A DNA stretch of 64,000 nt, taken from positions 1,152,001 to 1,216,000 of the forward strand of contig JAPWDM010000009.1 of the NCBI GenBank assembly GCA_035578155.1, read 5' to 3'. Of the stretch, positions 53,501 through 64,000 are shown in pieces; the stretch's first letter is position 1, and each line of letters starts with the position of its first letter. Both the position numbers and the translations under genes were made by a program. The notes below the pieces were generated by a model that saw only the letters and a list, made by a program, of their open reading frames with translations, made no database searches and was not told the origin of the DNA. The DNA comes from Brachynemurus nebulosus. Its lineage: Eukaryota; Arthropoda; Insecta; Neuroptera; Myrmeleontidae.

Positions 53501-55791
53501 GCTAAATGTGTAAGCTAAATCCTATACACAACGTTGTTTAATTTAGTTTTCATTGCATAGATAAAACCATTTAAAAAAAAAACTGAAGTGGTCCTAAACT
53601 TTAAAATGTCAAGTTCCTAGCATCAAATTTACGTGGAATAACCTACCTGTACTGGGACAATATTTTGTACTGTTTGAAATAACGAATAACGATATAGATT
53701 TCGAATGATTTCCTTTCTCCGACACCAGATGGCACGTCCACTGTCCAGTATGATTTCTCGATATAATTCCAATATTTAACACGCTATCCAACATGCCGCT
53801 ATCATCCAAATAACGATTTTCCACTTTAATTTCACGAAATTTTTCCTTCGGATCCTCCAGATTAAATCGCCAATGGATTCGTGCGCTCGAATACGGTTCT
53901 TCGCCCGAAGTGAAAATATCCGATGTTACGCCGGGCGCACGACAACGTATCTTAATACTGTCACCCTCGTAGATCACCTGATTTTGATCCGGTTTCAATT
54001 CGATTTCCGTTTGATCACGATTTCGTACCGGCGAGCGACAATGAATTTCCACGCCCACTTTGATTTTGCGCAACAGATGACCTTTGAATGACGGGGGCGA
54101 TGCACATTTTGGCGGTGACATAAATTTTACCGAAGTGTTTTGAAGCCAATCAAGAAGCCAAAGTAATTCACAGTCACATATTAGTGGATTATTAGAAATA
54201 TCCCTAAAAAAATTTCAAGTAAGTAATATGAAATTTTTTCTGGCCAAATCACTGGCATACGGTAATTGTGCATTAGTGATGCTCCACCTATTTTTGGCTT
54301 TAAAAGAAAAACGAATGACCCGATTTTTGATTTTTTATGTCACCGAAGGATGACATATTAATTTTGTTGTGTGATCATGTGGGGTATAATAATTATAAAG
54401 TTGTACATGCATATATTGAATAAACGCAAGAGGGCTGTAGAGTTGTACATGCATATTGAATAAACGCAAGAGGGCTGTATTCTCACTGTACTATAGAGTT
54501 GTACATGCATATATTGAATAAACGCAAGAGGGCTGTATTCTCACTGTACTTAAAAAACGACCCAAAAAATCATAAATTAACACTTTCACTGAGGTGACTT
54601 TACTTAGTGCGTGTCAAAAACACGCACTTGACGATTTTTTTTTAAATGTCCGTCGTTATGGCGAATTAGTTAAAAAAAATACTGCAACTCAATATCAGTA
54701 CGGGCAATGCTGGAAAACTGCCGTTAAATTCGAAAATATTCAAATTTTTTAGATTTCATTTTTTTATTTTGTATGCATGTATATTAAAGTCGAAGTATAT
54801 TGTCAAAACTAACTAACTAACCTAACCTTAACTAACCTCATCACCTAATTTTTATACCAAAATCGAAGTATATTGCCAAAACTAACTAAACTAACCTAAC
54901 TTTAACTAATCTCACCATCTAGTTTTTATATCAAAGTCGAAGTATATTGTCAAAACTAACTAACCTAACCTTAACTAACTTCACCACCTAGTTTTTATAT
55001 CAAAGTCGAAGTTTTCTAGCTTCCCCCAACCTGAATTATCTTTTTTTTTAACATCCTAAACATACTGCAATTTTCAAAAAATAAAAAAATTTTTAACTGA
55101 GCTGGAGCCCCACTAATGCACAATTACCTGGCATACTTACATTTGTTTCAGAGAAATTAAATCATCGAAAGTCCCACGACTGATCCTCGTAATTTGATTC
55201 CCGCTCAATTTTAAACGTTCCAATTTTGTTAATCCCACAAACCATTCTTTATTAATGTGTTTTAATGAATTTGACGACAAATCTAAACGTTGTAAATTTG
55301 GTAAATCTTTAAAAACATTCGGTTCTATCGAAGTTAATTTATTTTTACTCAAATCTCTAAAAAAAAAAAAAAATCAAAATAATTTTAAATATCGTACTAA
55401 AATTCGAATTTTCGAATTTTCAAACACTAAACGTACAATTTATGTAGAAGAGGGAAATTTAAAGACGTTTCTAAAGATGTAATAGAATTTGATGATAAGT
55501 CTCTGTAAGAAAAAAAAGTACAGAAATTTTAAACTAAACTGAACAATATTTTAAGGTGTGGCGGGGTTAAATATCTTACAATTGAACTAAATTTGGAGCA
55601 ACACTGGATAGATCAATTTCGTCCAGGGAAGAAATTTTATTTTTCGCACCGCCACACTGAGCCCTAAGTAAATTGCTCGTCGCCGTAGGTTGCGATTTGA
55701 TTTTTTTACAAATACAGGGGGCCGGACAATCGCCCGTAACTGTATACACTAATAAACATAAAATTATAATAAACGTATTTATTTCAAACAT
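44532..55791 (-). CDS. ADGRA3: Adhesion G protein-coupled receptor, ADGRA group
   Basis: Eight coding exons, minus strand: 55580-55791, 55437-55502, 55141-55356, 53647-54203, 51628-52148, 49772-50099, 45610-48260 and 44532-44753; phases agree, 1590 residues. Order: signal peptide with CPAPCICK cap, four leucine-rich repeats ending in the cysteine-rich cap (to about 200), Ig domain (about 225-345), hormone-receptor domain (YIWPRTIIDTVVEQQC, from about 358), GAIN region, GPS-like segment (about 662-705), seven helices (about 725-1026), tail of about 560 residues ending ETTV, a PDZ ligand also found on vertebrate GPR124/125. Vertebrate relatives act in Wnt and adhesion signalling at the plasma membrane. 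The GPS has CYRLNYF where cleaved receptors have HL(S/T), so autoproteolysis is probably absent. A2 versus A3 assignment is not decided. Confidence 0.93.
44754..45609 (-). other. ADGRA intron 7 with repeated GTAATGTAAGTGACC
   Basis: An 856-bp phase-0 intron before the last exon. The word (G)TAATGTAAGTGACC occurs four times in one orientation at 45192, 45215, 45401 and 45581, the last only 14 bp from the splice donor. Otherwise AT-rich. Confidence 0.75.
48298..48337. repeat. Perfect 18-bp hairpin
   Basis: AAAAATTACACCCTGTAT, loop TGTT, then the exact complement. TACAGGGTGT termini are widespread in insect MITEs. It lies 38 nt upstream of the acceptor of the transmembrane exon. Confidence 0.85.
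48943..49135. repeat. Dispersed repeat D1, copy b
   Basis: Same orientation as copy a at 19403-19605, sharing GATCATGAGTTTTCGTTAAA, CAAGAAAACGGAAATTATTT and GCATGGTTAAATTTAACTGA. Confidence 0.7.
50617..50738. mobile_element. Small palindromic MITE
   Basis: The left arm GACTGGTAAAGCACTGTTCA then TTGCCTATATT pairs imperfectly with the right arm, whose complement reads GGCTGGTAAAACAATGTGCA then TTGCCTATATT. The whole 122 bp can fold on itself. No target duplication identified. Confidence 0.6.
50746..51122. mobile_element. MITE with ACATGGTGGCCAC termini
   Basis: Perfect 13-bp inverted ends ACATGGTGGCCAC / GTGGCCACCATGT bound 377 bp. The interior has several TTCCAG and AATTCCCT words in both orientations. 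It starts 8 bp after the preceding palindromic element. Confidence 0.65.
51418..51605. mobile_element. Repeat family D3, copy a
   Basis: Starts with a small hairpin (TGTCATCCAAGATGACATA), has one TTGAATAAACGCAAGAGGGC unit, and ends with AAATTAACACTTTCACTGAG and the hairpin GTGCGTGTCAAAAACACGCA. Copy b at about 54335-54644 differs mainly in minisatellite number. Confidence 0.6.
52149..53646 (-). other. ADGRA intron 4
   Basis: A phase-1 intron of 1.5 kb with a MITE M3 copy (52288-52470) and a fragment of MITE M1 (about 52701-52747). Nothing else recognised. Confidence 0.75.
52288..52470. mobile_element. MITE family M3, copy b
   Basis: CGCGAGCGCCTCTGG at the left and CCAGAGGCGCGAGTG at the right are near-complementary; interior AAATTAGAAGCTGT and ATACGTTTAATTG words match copies a and c. 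Confidence 0.7.
54335..54644. mobile_element. Repeat family D3, copy b, with expanded minisatellite
   Basis: The same 5' hairpin region and 3' GTGCGTGTCAAAAACACGCA end as copy a. The middle has three units beginning TTGTACATGCATAT at 54401, 54443 and 54499 instead of one. End hairpins with a variable minisatellite recall Helentron/DINE-like elements; this class call is tentative. Confidence 0.55.
54786..55016. repeat. 69-74-bp minisatellite, three and a fraction units
   Basis: AA(A)GTCGAAGTATATTG starts at 54786, 54860, 54933 and (truncated) 55002, each followed by CAAAACTAACTAA and CTAACCTAACCTTAACTAA-like sequence. Unit lengths are 74, 73 and 69 bp. Confidence 0.88.
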
Positions 55792-56705
55792 ATTTTTATT
55801 ATTTATTTATTTATTTTTATGTACAAATAGTGATTATTATTTTTTTTTTTTGTATCACATTATTTTATACATCTTATATGATTAGTTTATAGTTTGTATT
55901 GTTATAAATAAAAATTTAAATATAATTTGTACGAATTTTTTTATAGTTGATATTAATTATTATTTATATGGCATTTTTAAAAATGTTATAAAAATGTTCG
56001 TTTTTAAATTTGTTTACTAAAATGACATTCGTGGAACGCCATATTGGACTTGATTCTTTTTCGAATAAAAAAAAAATAAATTCGAAAATTCTAATCGTTT
56101 GCATTATTATCAACCATACACCTCATCTAGTACAAAATTATAACAATAGATGGTAGTAATGAGAGTTTGTATGGTTTGTATTTATGGACACAGAATATCT
56201 GGATAATAACAATAACATAAATAGAATGCAGTACAATAGTTCGAGTTTCAGAATATAGATAGCACTTCAGTATACAAATGTAACAAAATATTGAAAATCA
56301 GTTTTAATCAATAAAGTTGGTAATATTTTACATTTCTTATCTATAATTATCAGTATTTTAACTATAATTGAAACAGTATTGAAACTGCTAAAATTAAAAT
56401 TTTTTAACTATAGTTACAAAACTGAATTTTCATAACTTATTTTTTTTTAATATCAAAAATCACGTAATTAAAACTTTGTAACGATGATATTAAATTTTTA
56501 ATGAGTTTTTTGCGTGTTAATTAAATGTTAGTTGATAAGGAAATAATTAAAATGCACATTTTACTTTAATGTAAATTGTAATTTTTCATTATAAATAATT
56601 TTTTTTAATATTTTTAAACTTTTAAAATGTAATCTACTTGAAACAATTAATATTAAGACGTAGAAAGTTTTCTACTTTTATCGGAATTAATTTGTTATTG
56701 TATTA

Positions 56706-56898
56706 CTTTAAGTCAGTGGTTTTCAAACTTTTTGGACCACGACTCCTCTTTTCATTTAAAAATTGCAAAAGATCCCCGAAATATATAGAAATGGGTAACA
56801 AATGTGTAGAAAATGGATATGCAATCTGAAATAAAGTGTTTCTGCGTGTGTCCCTTCTAGGGGTCGCGATCCCCACTTTGAGAATCACTGCTTTAAGC
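56706..56898. mobile_element. hAT-type MITE with 8-bp target duplication
   Basis: Ends CAGTGGTTTTCAAACTTTTT (56714) and CACTTTGAGAATCACTG (to 56890) are the classic hAT/Charlie-like termini. The flanks CTTTAAGT (56706-56713) and CTTTAAGC (56891-56898) match at 7 of 8 positions. Body 177 bp, non-coding. Confidence 0.88.
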
Positions 56899-57313
56899 AG
56901 TAACGTACTTACGGGAGGCTTAAGTCGGTTACAGCTCAAAATTAATTTGAGAAAATAAATTTTTTAGTCTGATGACGTCACTAAGTGTATTAAAATTTTT
57001 CAATGTCTTAAAAACCGTAAATAAAATGGTAGAATGTTGAAAATGGACGCGAATTCTAAGTTTTTAAAGTTGTTTTTTTTTTATTTTTCACCAAAATTAA
57101 GCTTCTAAGACCACTAGGAAAAAAGACTTTTGGTATTTTGAAAACCTACTGATTATAATATCTATCTATTAAAAAATACGTTTTGGAAGAGTCTCAGAAA
57201 ATTAGAAAATAAATCATAGGATATAAAATATTATATTTTCTGTAATTTTTAAGAAAAAACTTCCTTTTTTTACTAGGAATTTTTAAAAATAAAATAATAT
57301 TAAGAAGTGTTTA

Positions 57314-57553
57314 ACGTAAAAGCCCCCATTATGGAACGGTATCTAATTCTGGAACAGTTTTGACATTTACATATTAATGAAGTTATTTCTGAAAGAAACG
57401 TCTGATAACAAAAATTATTATTAATAGAATGATTGTTTTTCAATTTAAATTCACCTCGCATTTAATGTTTCCTTACTTAATTAAAGAAATAAATATGTAA
57501 ATGTCAAAACTGTTCCAGTATTAGATACCGTACCATAATGGGGGCTTTTACGT
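57314..57553. mobile_element. 240-bp TA-flanked MITE
   Basis: ACGTAAAAGCCCCCATTATG and its exact complement bound the element, with TA on both sides. Its interior (CAGTTTTGACATTTA, GAAGTTATTTCTGAAAGAAA) matches the left part of the element at 59556-60615. Confidence 0.8.
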
Positions 57554-58249
57554 TAGTTGTAATATGTTTTTAAACATAAAATATGTACCTGTAGATATTT
57601 TCTTTTCATAATCACTTATATAACCCTAAATATTTTTACAATTCTCTTAAAACATCTGGAAGTAATTTAGGTATTCAAAAAGGTGTAAAATAGAGGTATA
57701 TTTTTAAATTTCTTCAAGGTATTTGTACGTGTTTATAGTGATTTAGTATTTACATATTCAAAGATATAGGTAAGTACACTCGTGTGCAAAAAAATTTGAA
57801 CACAGTAATAAAATATAATACTTTTATATCCTATTCATGAAATTGAATTTTTAAAAATTATTTTTTTGACACGCATGCAACTAATGGTAGGAATTTCCAA
57901 AACATATTGAAAATCAGGACTTAGTATAAATAAATAAATAGCTACTTTTTGCTAAAGATTAATTGATAAAAAACATATTTCAACAAGCTTAGTTACTATT
58001 TCAAACTTATTTCGATAACTCTTATAAGATCAACGAATACTGACGTACAGAATTTTAATAAATTAATCTTGAAAAAACTGAAAAATGTATCAAAATTTCT
58101 GTTAAACATATTGAATATTAGTTGAACGTCCATTTTTGATTAAAAATTTTTTTCAAATTATAGTCTGAGGTTTCTTACATGTGATACGAAATAATGGAAA
58201 AGAAAAAAATTTATAGAACAAAAATTTCATAATTAACCAATTTTAACAC

Positions 58250-58415
58250 CTTAGCAGTTGGCGGTCATTGACGTCATAAGATATCAAGTGACCACACTCA
58301 CACATTGAGATATCAACTCACACACCACGTCGCAGGACGTCAGCAATTCCATATAAAGTGTATTAGCTGTCAAAATAGTGTACCAGTTGGACGTTTTGTC
58401 ATTATAGTAAGTATA
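58250..58415 (-). repeat. Dispersed repeat D4, copy a
   Basis: Read on the minus strand it aligns with 63015-63150 on plus: TAATGACAAAACG-CCA, TGGTACA-TATTTTGACAGCT, GACGTGGTGTGTGAGTT and AACGTCAATGACCG-like blocks. Class unknown; too diverged to call SINE or MITE. Confidence 0.6.
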
Positions 58416-58876
58416 ATAAATTGTATAATATTCTTTTTTGTACGAAACTGTATCAAAAAAATGTAATCCAAAATTATCTGTTTTCTTTTTTGAAAGTCAA
58501 AAAGTCAAAATTTTTAACAACAAACAGTAATCTTCTTAAATAAACAATTACAATACAATGTTTGTGTTATTTTTTGCGATTTATTTGAATGAACAGGAGA
58601 TTTTGCCAGATTTATCAGAATTATCATTTAGTTTTTGATTTTTTGAATAATTTATTTTCAGTTTTTCTATGGACCTGTAAAACTGATTGTGAGAAAAAAT
58701 TATCTTTCGGAAAGTGAGGTTAGGTCAGATGTTCCTTGCAACTAAAAACTCAAAAAATGTAATCTTTTTTGGAAGTCATAAAGTAGAAAAGAAACAACAC
58801 ATTACTAAAAAAAAAAAAATAAAATAAAATAAATTTAAGAAATTGTTAGGCATAATAAAATAAAAATACCCCTGTC

Positions 58877-59296
<420 letters not shown>

Positions 59297-59555
59297 TAGT
59301 TGCAAAGTTTCTGAGCGATTAAAGTCCACTTCCAGTTTTACTACAGTACTCCGTTAAATAAATGAAAGTAAGGGTCTACACCATTAAAAAAATCGTATTT
59401 ATAAATACCAAAATATGTTATTATTACTATGTAAGGGTATTTTTCATAAAAAATTTTCCTGTTAGTATTTAATATTTTAAAATTGGTAGCGTTAAGTCGT
59501 TTTGAAACATTAAATTTCTTATCATAGGTATTTCTAGTTTTAATTATATTACATA

Positions 59556-60615
59556 GGGTAAAAGACCCCATTGTCGATCGGGGTTATAAGTCCGATCAGT
59601 TTTGACATTTATATTTTAATGAAGTTATTTCTGAAAGAAACCTTTGATAAAAAAAATTATTGTTAATACAATGATTATTTTTCAATTTAAATTCACATCA
59701 CATTTAATGTCTCCTCACTTAATTTAAGAAATACATATATATATATAACAATTTTTGTTGAATTCATGAATTTTTAATATGGTGGATGATCATTTTTCAA
59801 AACACATGGGTTATAAATTGTAACATTTTTCACCGAATTTTTAAAGTTATTAGCATAATAAAAGTATACAAATAATTGTTATTAGTCCACTTAAGAGATT
59901 AGGATAGCTGAATTAAATTTTATATGTGTTAAATATTATTTGTATGACTGATTCTTGTTGGGATCCAAGTTTTCGAGTTGGGTATTTTGACAATCACACA
60001 GATATTCCATATCTATTTTATAAACATTTTTGACGTCATCTATCGTCAATTTAACTGTTTAAAAATTCACAATGGCGTATAGGTAAGTTAGAATCATGTC
60101 ACAATGTACACAATGTTTTTTAAAGCAAAATTATAGATGGCGAAAGAAAATACAGTATTTTAGTGGTTTATTTTATCGAATATTTAAACCCTTCTGTAAT
60201 TGCTGCTATGTTTCACAAGGTGTCATTCTGTGATACTCTCTGACACAGACTGACCTCTTGTAGTGGATAGAGTGTCAAAGTGACTGAAAGAGAATGGTTC
60301 AAATATTCGATAGTATAAGATTTACTACTGTACTGATTTACTGATTCTTCATAGGGGCCAGTGTATTGATCTTTCAATGGAGGTTAATATTTTCTGTATG
60401 CTTTTTAATAGACGTCAACAAATTATAAAACAAAATCATTAATAAATCAAAATTTTTGGGTTATATTTTCTTAAAAACATATCTATTGGATTAAAAAAAC
60501 TTGGTTTCATACTTATTAAGAAAAAAAAAATGGGTGTTTTGTTTATTTTTTAATTTTTTTAAGCTAATTTAATGATACAGCTAAAAATAGTGATCGGTCA
60601 TCGGGTCTCTTACCC
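59556..60615. mobile_element. 1.06-kb TA-flanked element related to the 240-bp MITE
   Basis: Ends GGGTAAAAGACCCCATTGTC and the complement of GGGTAAGAGACCCGATGACC are flanked by TA (59554-59555, 60616-60617). The first 180 bp match the MITE at 57314-57553. No transposase is recognisable inside. Confidence 0.72.
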
Positions 60616-60694
60616 TATTTCTTGTAGTTTAGAAACGTTTAATTTTTAATATTTCATACTTTCTGAATAATTTACTAAATATTGCAAATAATAA

Positions 60695-60997
60695 ATGTTA
60701 GTGTTTATGAAAAGTGAAAGTGATGGTGTGAAAATCCCATTATCTCAAGTTAAAAATCGTGTTACTGCAGCTACGGGTATATCGCTAGCAACTTTAACTA
60801 GAATAGCTAGTGAAGCAAAAAAAAAAAATGATGGATCGGAAGCTATATTTGCTGAAAGAGAAAGAAAAAAACATGTAAAACATAAAACAGATCTGGACAG
60901 CTTCGATAAGGGAGTACTTAATAATATTATACAAAATATTTTTACGACGGAAAAAATGGTTCCCATATTGAAAAACATTCATAGGAAATTTATTTAA
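60695..60997 (+). pseudogene. Transposase N-terminal fragment (DDE type)
   Basis: A 100-codon frame with SQVKNRVTAATGISLATLTR followed by a Lys-rich stretch and LDSFDKGVLNNIIQNI. This pattern is the N-terminal helix-turn-helix region seen in many arthropod DDE_3 (IS630/Tc1-like) transposase-derived proteins, where a VxxRxAxATGIS(xx)T(L/V)xRI motif precedes a basic linker and an LDxFD...IR motif. The catalytic domain is missing and in-frame stops lie directly upstream of the ATG, so it is a relic. No inverted ends were assigned to it. Confidence 0.6.
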
Positions 60998-61306
60998 TTT
61001 AAAATTACTTATTTAAGTAGGTACATCATTGCATTACTATATAAATAAGCAAACTATTTCAAAATCGATTACTTTTTTTTACAACGTAGTGTATTTTTAT
61101 AAATTGTATGTATCATTCAATATTACCTGAGTGAGAGATATAACAACTAATAGGGGGAGTTCAGACATAATTACTCTATATCCATCTTTATTGCAAAAGT
61201 ATTTTATCTTCTTAATATAATAAAATATGTATATCTCTTACTAAAAATACATCTTTCCTTTTTGTTGGACTTTGATACCTCAAAAACTCTGCAACTAGTT
61301 TATATA

Positions 61307-61510
61307 GTCGTCCCTCAACTTATTGACAATTTAAGTTATTGACGATGATCGTAGTTTACCTTAAGTTATAGACAAATCATATGTATGTACCAAGGTCATA
61401 CGTGCTGTGTCGTAGTGTGGCAATGCGTACATACAGATGGTTTGTCTATAACTTGAGGTAAACTACGATCATTGTCAATAAGTTAAATTGTCAATAAGTT
61501 GAGGGACGAC
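61307..61510. mobile_element. 204-bp palindromic MITE beside a TA microsatellite
   Basis: The left arm GTCGTCCCTCAACTTATTGA and the mirrored right arm ending TCAATAAGTTGAGGGACGAC continue as inverted repeats for about 70 bp. Flanked by TATA-rich DNA; (TA)30 follows at 61513-61572. Confidence 0.85.
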
Positions 61511-61575
<65 letters not shown>

Positions 61576-61607
61576 TTTAGTGAATATTATTTTCAGTTTC
61601 TAGGTAC

Positions 61608-61692
61608 CTCAAAACAAATTTCTGCCATAGTCCCGGGCTCAGGTCGCGTCATGACAGTGGCTGTAATAGCTGAATTCCATTCTGGAAATTCG
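61608..61692 (-). CDS. Candidate isolated internal exon, gene unknown
   Basis: On the minus strand a TTTTTTAG acceptor precedes 85 nt that translate as 28 open codons including WNSAITATVMTRPEPGTMAE, followed by GAG|GTACCT as a possible but weak donor. The segment is more GC-rich than its surroundings, as expected of coding DNA. I do not recognise the family and no partner exon was found; the plus strand is also open here, so a chance ORF or transposon remnant remains possible. Confidence 0.35.
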
Positions 61693-62154
61693 CTAAAAAA
61701 TAGTATATTATTATGATATACCTATATATTATACCTATGTTTTATCTACGAAAAACAGAGGTCTACTAAATTAAATTATAATAGTACTACGAAAGTACTG
61801 CTCACACCAGTAAAGTTTGTAAGAGCTAACTGGAAAAACATCAAGTATATACCTACGGTAGTCATATATCGCGCGTACTCTTTCTCAACCTCGAATATAA
61901 AAAACTACATGTTTTAGGACGCATAAAAAACATTAAATATTGTATTTATATATGTATATACTTATCTATATATATTTATATATGTAGGTAGCCAACATCA
62001 AAGGGTGTAATTAGCATAAATCTTAAGTTCATAATGATGAAAACACAGATTTAAATACGTTTTATTTGTGTCTCCAAAAATTGGGACTTTTCAGATACGT
62101 ATTGCTTGTCTGGGAACTGAAAGTATTCGATGCAATGCCGCTATTGGCGACTAT

Positions 62155-62948
62155 ACGCGAGTGCCTCTGGTTTTTTAAATTAGAAGCTGTATCAAGTAAA
62201 AATTTTTATTTTGGCTGGGTGCGTGATGGCAACGACATCTATAATATACATTTTTTCAGGCTCATTAACGAATATAAATAATGGTAATGGGAAATAAATA
62301 AAAATATTTTCAAAAAAACCGTAAAATCTGAATACAAATATTTGCTATTTACAATTATTTTTTTTTTATAAATAAATTTGAACAATTTGAGGTATAAAAT
62401 ACTGGATGAAGTATAATAGTTGTATTAAAAAAGTAATTAAACAATTTTCGAGTATTTCCTCCCAAACCCGGACTATGCAGAGGAAAAAGTTGCTGGTGAT
62501 GGTGAAGCACGTCAGGGAAATTCGAAAATTAAGAAATGCTAGCATAAGTCATTTAGTTGAATGTATATACATACATAAGACAAACATCAATAACTCCTTA
62601 TGAAACATCATTGCATGTGAGTTAAAATACCTCAAATATTTTTTAATTCTGTATTTATGGATTGACGTGTAGACGTTAATACTGTTGACAGATCAATAAG
62701 GAACGACATATTAGTGGCAATTGCGTTTATAATCAAAGTGGATCAATGTAAATATAAACACATAATTATGAGCATGTATTACCTATTGCCTGTTTTCTCC
62801 ACTACTCACGCTGTAATTGATTTTATTGATGCCAATACTTTAATTATTAATAGAAATATGCATTATACAAATTATGTGCAGATTACTAGATTTTATACCA
62901 TCAATTAAACGTATACGTATATTTTTACTTGATACTAGTTCTAATTTT
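62155..62948. mobile_element. MITE family M3, copy c, split by about 630 bp
   Basis: The left half (ACGCGAGTGCCTCTGG...AAATTAGAAGCTGTATCAAG to about 62208) and right half (about 62840-62948, with GTATACGTATATTTTTACTT and GATACTAGTT) match copy b, but the two are separated by unrelated DNA and the last 20 bp of the right end are missing. Confidence 0.6.
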
Positions 62949-63014
62949 ATGTATTATACGAATAGTTAATGTGATATACGGACACATTCAGGTATTTAAT
63001 ACCATGACGATCAT

Positions 63015-63150
63015 AACCTATAATGACAAAACGCCCAGTTGGTACATTATTTTGACAGCTACTACATGTTATTTGGAGTTGTTGATGTCCTATGACGTGG
63101 TGTGTGAGTTCGTAAGGTTTCACTTGACGTTTTATAACGTCAATGACCGT
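63015..63150 (+). repeat. Dispersed repeat D4, copy b
   Basis: Inverted relative to copy a at 58250-58415, roughly three-quarters identical by eye over the aligned blocks. It directly follows the right end of MITE M3 copy c. Confidence 0.6.
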
Positions 63151-64000
63151 CAAGGTGTTAGTACATATTGAAATAAATTGTATGATAATACGAAACTGAC
63201 AATATTTTTATGTATTTATTATGGCAATTAATTATTATAGTTTACTGTTGAGAGGTTTACTTTGTAACTTTAAATATTTTTAATATTTAATTATTATAGA
63301 TTCGTTTGCTATTGTAACTATGGAAATGGTTTATTTATCGTAAGTTGTTTGGTCTACTTGTCTAGCAAACAATTAGAATGATATTCGCTATGAGCTACTG
63401 CCTGGAGGAGATACAAAAATTGGCTACAGCGCTCATGGTGGACAAATATATCTGTTTATCAGGACGGCATTTGTACATAATTTTACTATTTTCTTTGAGA
63501 AATAGTATTTTTTTTTTTTTAAATACTTGTTTGATTTTTTCAAAGCGAGTACTTATTACGATTTCTATTTACCAGATTCTACAAAATAATAAAAAAAGTT
63601 ATTTGTAACCCTGCTATCAAACGTCATTTTATTTTGAAATTTTCAAAAAAATATTATAAAAATTACCTCTTATGGCAATTAATTATTGAAAGATATTTTA
63701 TTTTCAGACATTTTTGAGGTAAAATGAGCAGATGTATGGCTTTTACTAAACAAATTTCAGTTTTTTAATATATTTTTCATTCATTTAAATAGTAAAATGT
63801 CCTGATAAATTGTTAAATAATCATTTGATATAGGTGGCTATACTTTCGGCTCGGAGCGAATAAGATTACAATATTATTTAATAATTCCAAAAGGGATGTC
63901 GTAGATAGTCTTATACGCACTAAAATGCACTTTAAATCTTTTTCTATTGAATTTTTACATCAAATAATACAGTCAAAAATGTACCCAAGTATCAACTAAA

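Larger units (their letters stand above)
54204..55140 (-). other. ADGRA intron 3
   Basis: Lies between the last full LRR and the LRR C-terminal cap. It carries a repeat D3 copy with a three-unit minisatellite and a separate 70-bp-class minisatellite (54786-55016). Confidence 0.75.

Noticed and set aside
57777..57806. Mariner-like terminus TACACTCGTGTGCAAAAAAA
   Set aside because: Resembles a Tc1/mariner end, but I found no matching opposite end in the window.
62066..62281. Plus-strand 71-codon frame
   Set aside because: Most of it is MITE family M3 sequence.
63378..63608. Plus-strand open frame beginning MIFAMSYCLEEIQKLATALM
   Set aside because: The first 35 codons look protein-like and follow a CTAG that could be an acceptor, but there is no donor, no partner exon and no family I can name, so I did not call a gene.

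Overview
The window is nuclear DNA from an arthropod, most likely an insect. It is AT-rich (roughly 70% by eye), has many short GT-AG introns (55-130 bp) beside introns of 0.9-3 kb swollen by repeats, and carries three conserved animal genes with animal exon structure. The species cannot be fixed from the sequence.

Layout. (1) 1-30446, minus strand: a tandem family of at least four very large ankyrin-repeat proteins, each read from one long coding exon. The first is cut by the window edge at 1; the other three are complete (1007, 996 and 1033 aa). Each complete copy ends in a SOCS-box-like tail, so I read them as ASB-type substrate adaptors for Cullin-5 ubiquitin ligases. Upstream of three copies there is a homologous flank with a conserved 5' splice site, and an AG acceptor sits directly before each ATG, so the coding exon is probably preceded by a non-coding leader exon. 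(2) 3505-9132, plus strand, lying between ankyrin copies 1 and 2: a PLD3-type phospholipase D-family gene with seven recognisable coding exons and both HKD motifs. (3) 32408-40497, minus: cohesin subunit SMC3, six coding exons, 1204 aa, complete. (4) 44532-55791, minus: an adhesion GPCR of the ADGRA (GPR124/125) group, eight coding exons, 1590 aa, with LRRs, Ig, hormone-receptor domain, GAIN/GPS region, seven helices, a long tail and a C-terminal ETTV PDZ ligand. (5) 55792-64000: no complete gene; a transposase N-terminal fragment, one candidate isolated exon, and many small transposons.

The non-coding DNA is dominated by non-autonomous DNA transposons with terminal inverted repeats. I can delimit elements with TA, TTAA or 8-bp target-site duplications (Tc1/mariner- or pogo-like, piggyBac-like, hAT-like), two cases of one element nested in another, and several local tandem repeats. 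The most unusual non-coding structures are a 1.9-kb inverted-repeat element carrying ten exact 50-bp tandem units beside ankyrin gene 3, an intronic repeat array in the PLD gene in which each unit carries a heat-shock-element-like core, seven TATCGATA palindromes within 330 bp, and a 71-nt near-perfect hairpin inserted into the leader intron of ankyrin gene 4.

PLD3, SMC3 and the ADGRA receptor show no functional link to one another; they are ordinary neighbours. The ankyrin-SOCS array is the lineage-specific part and the best candidate for a little-described system: a rapidly duplicating set of putative E3-ligase adaptors whose copies appear to exchange sequence and whose upstream regions are being remodelled by small transposons. 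Coordinates of exons were derived by eye from reading frame, splice consensus and family alignment from memory; no database search was possible.
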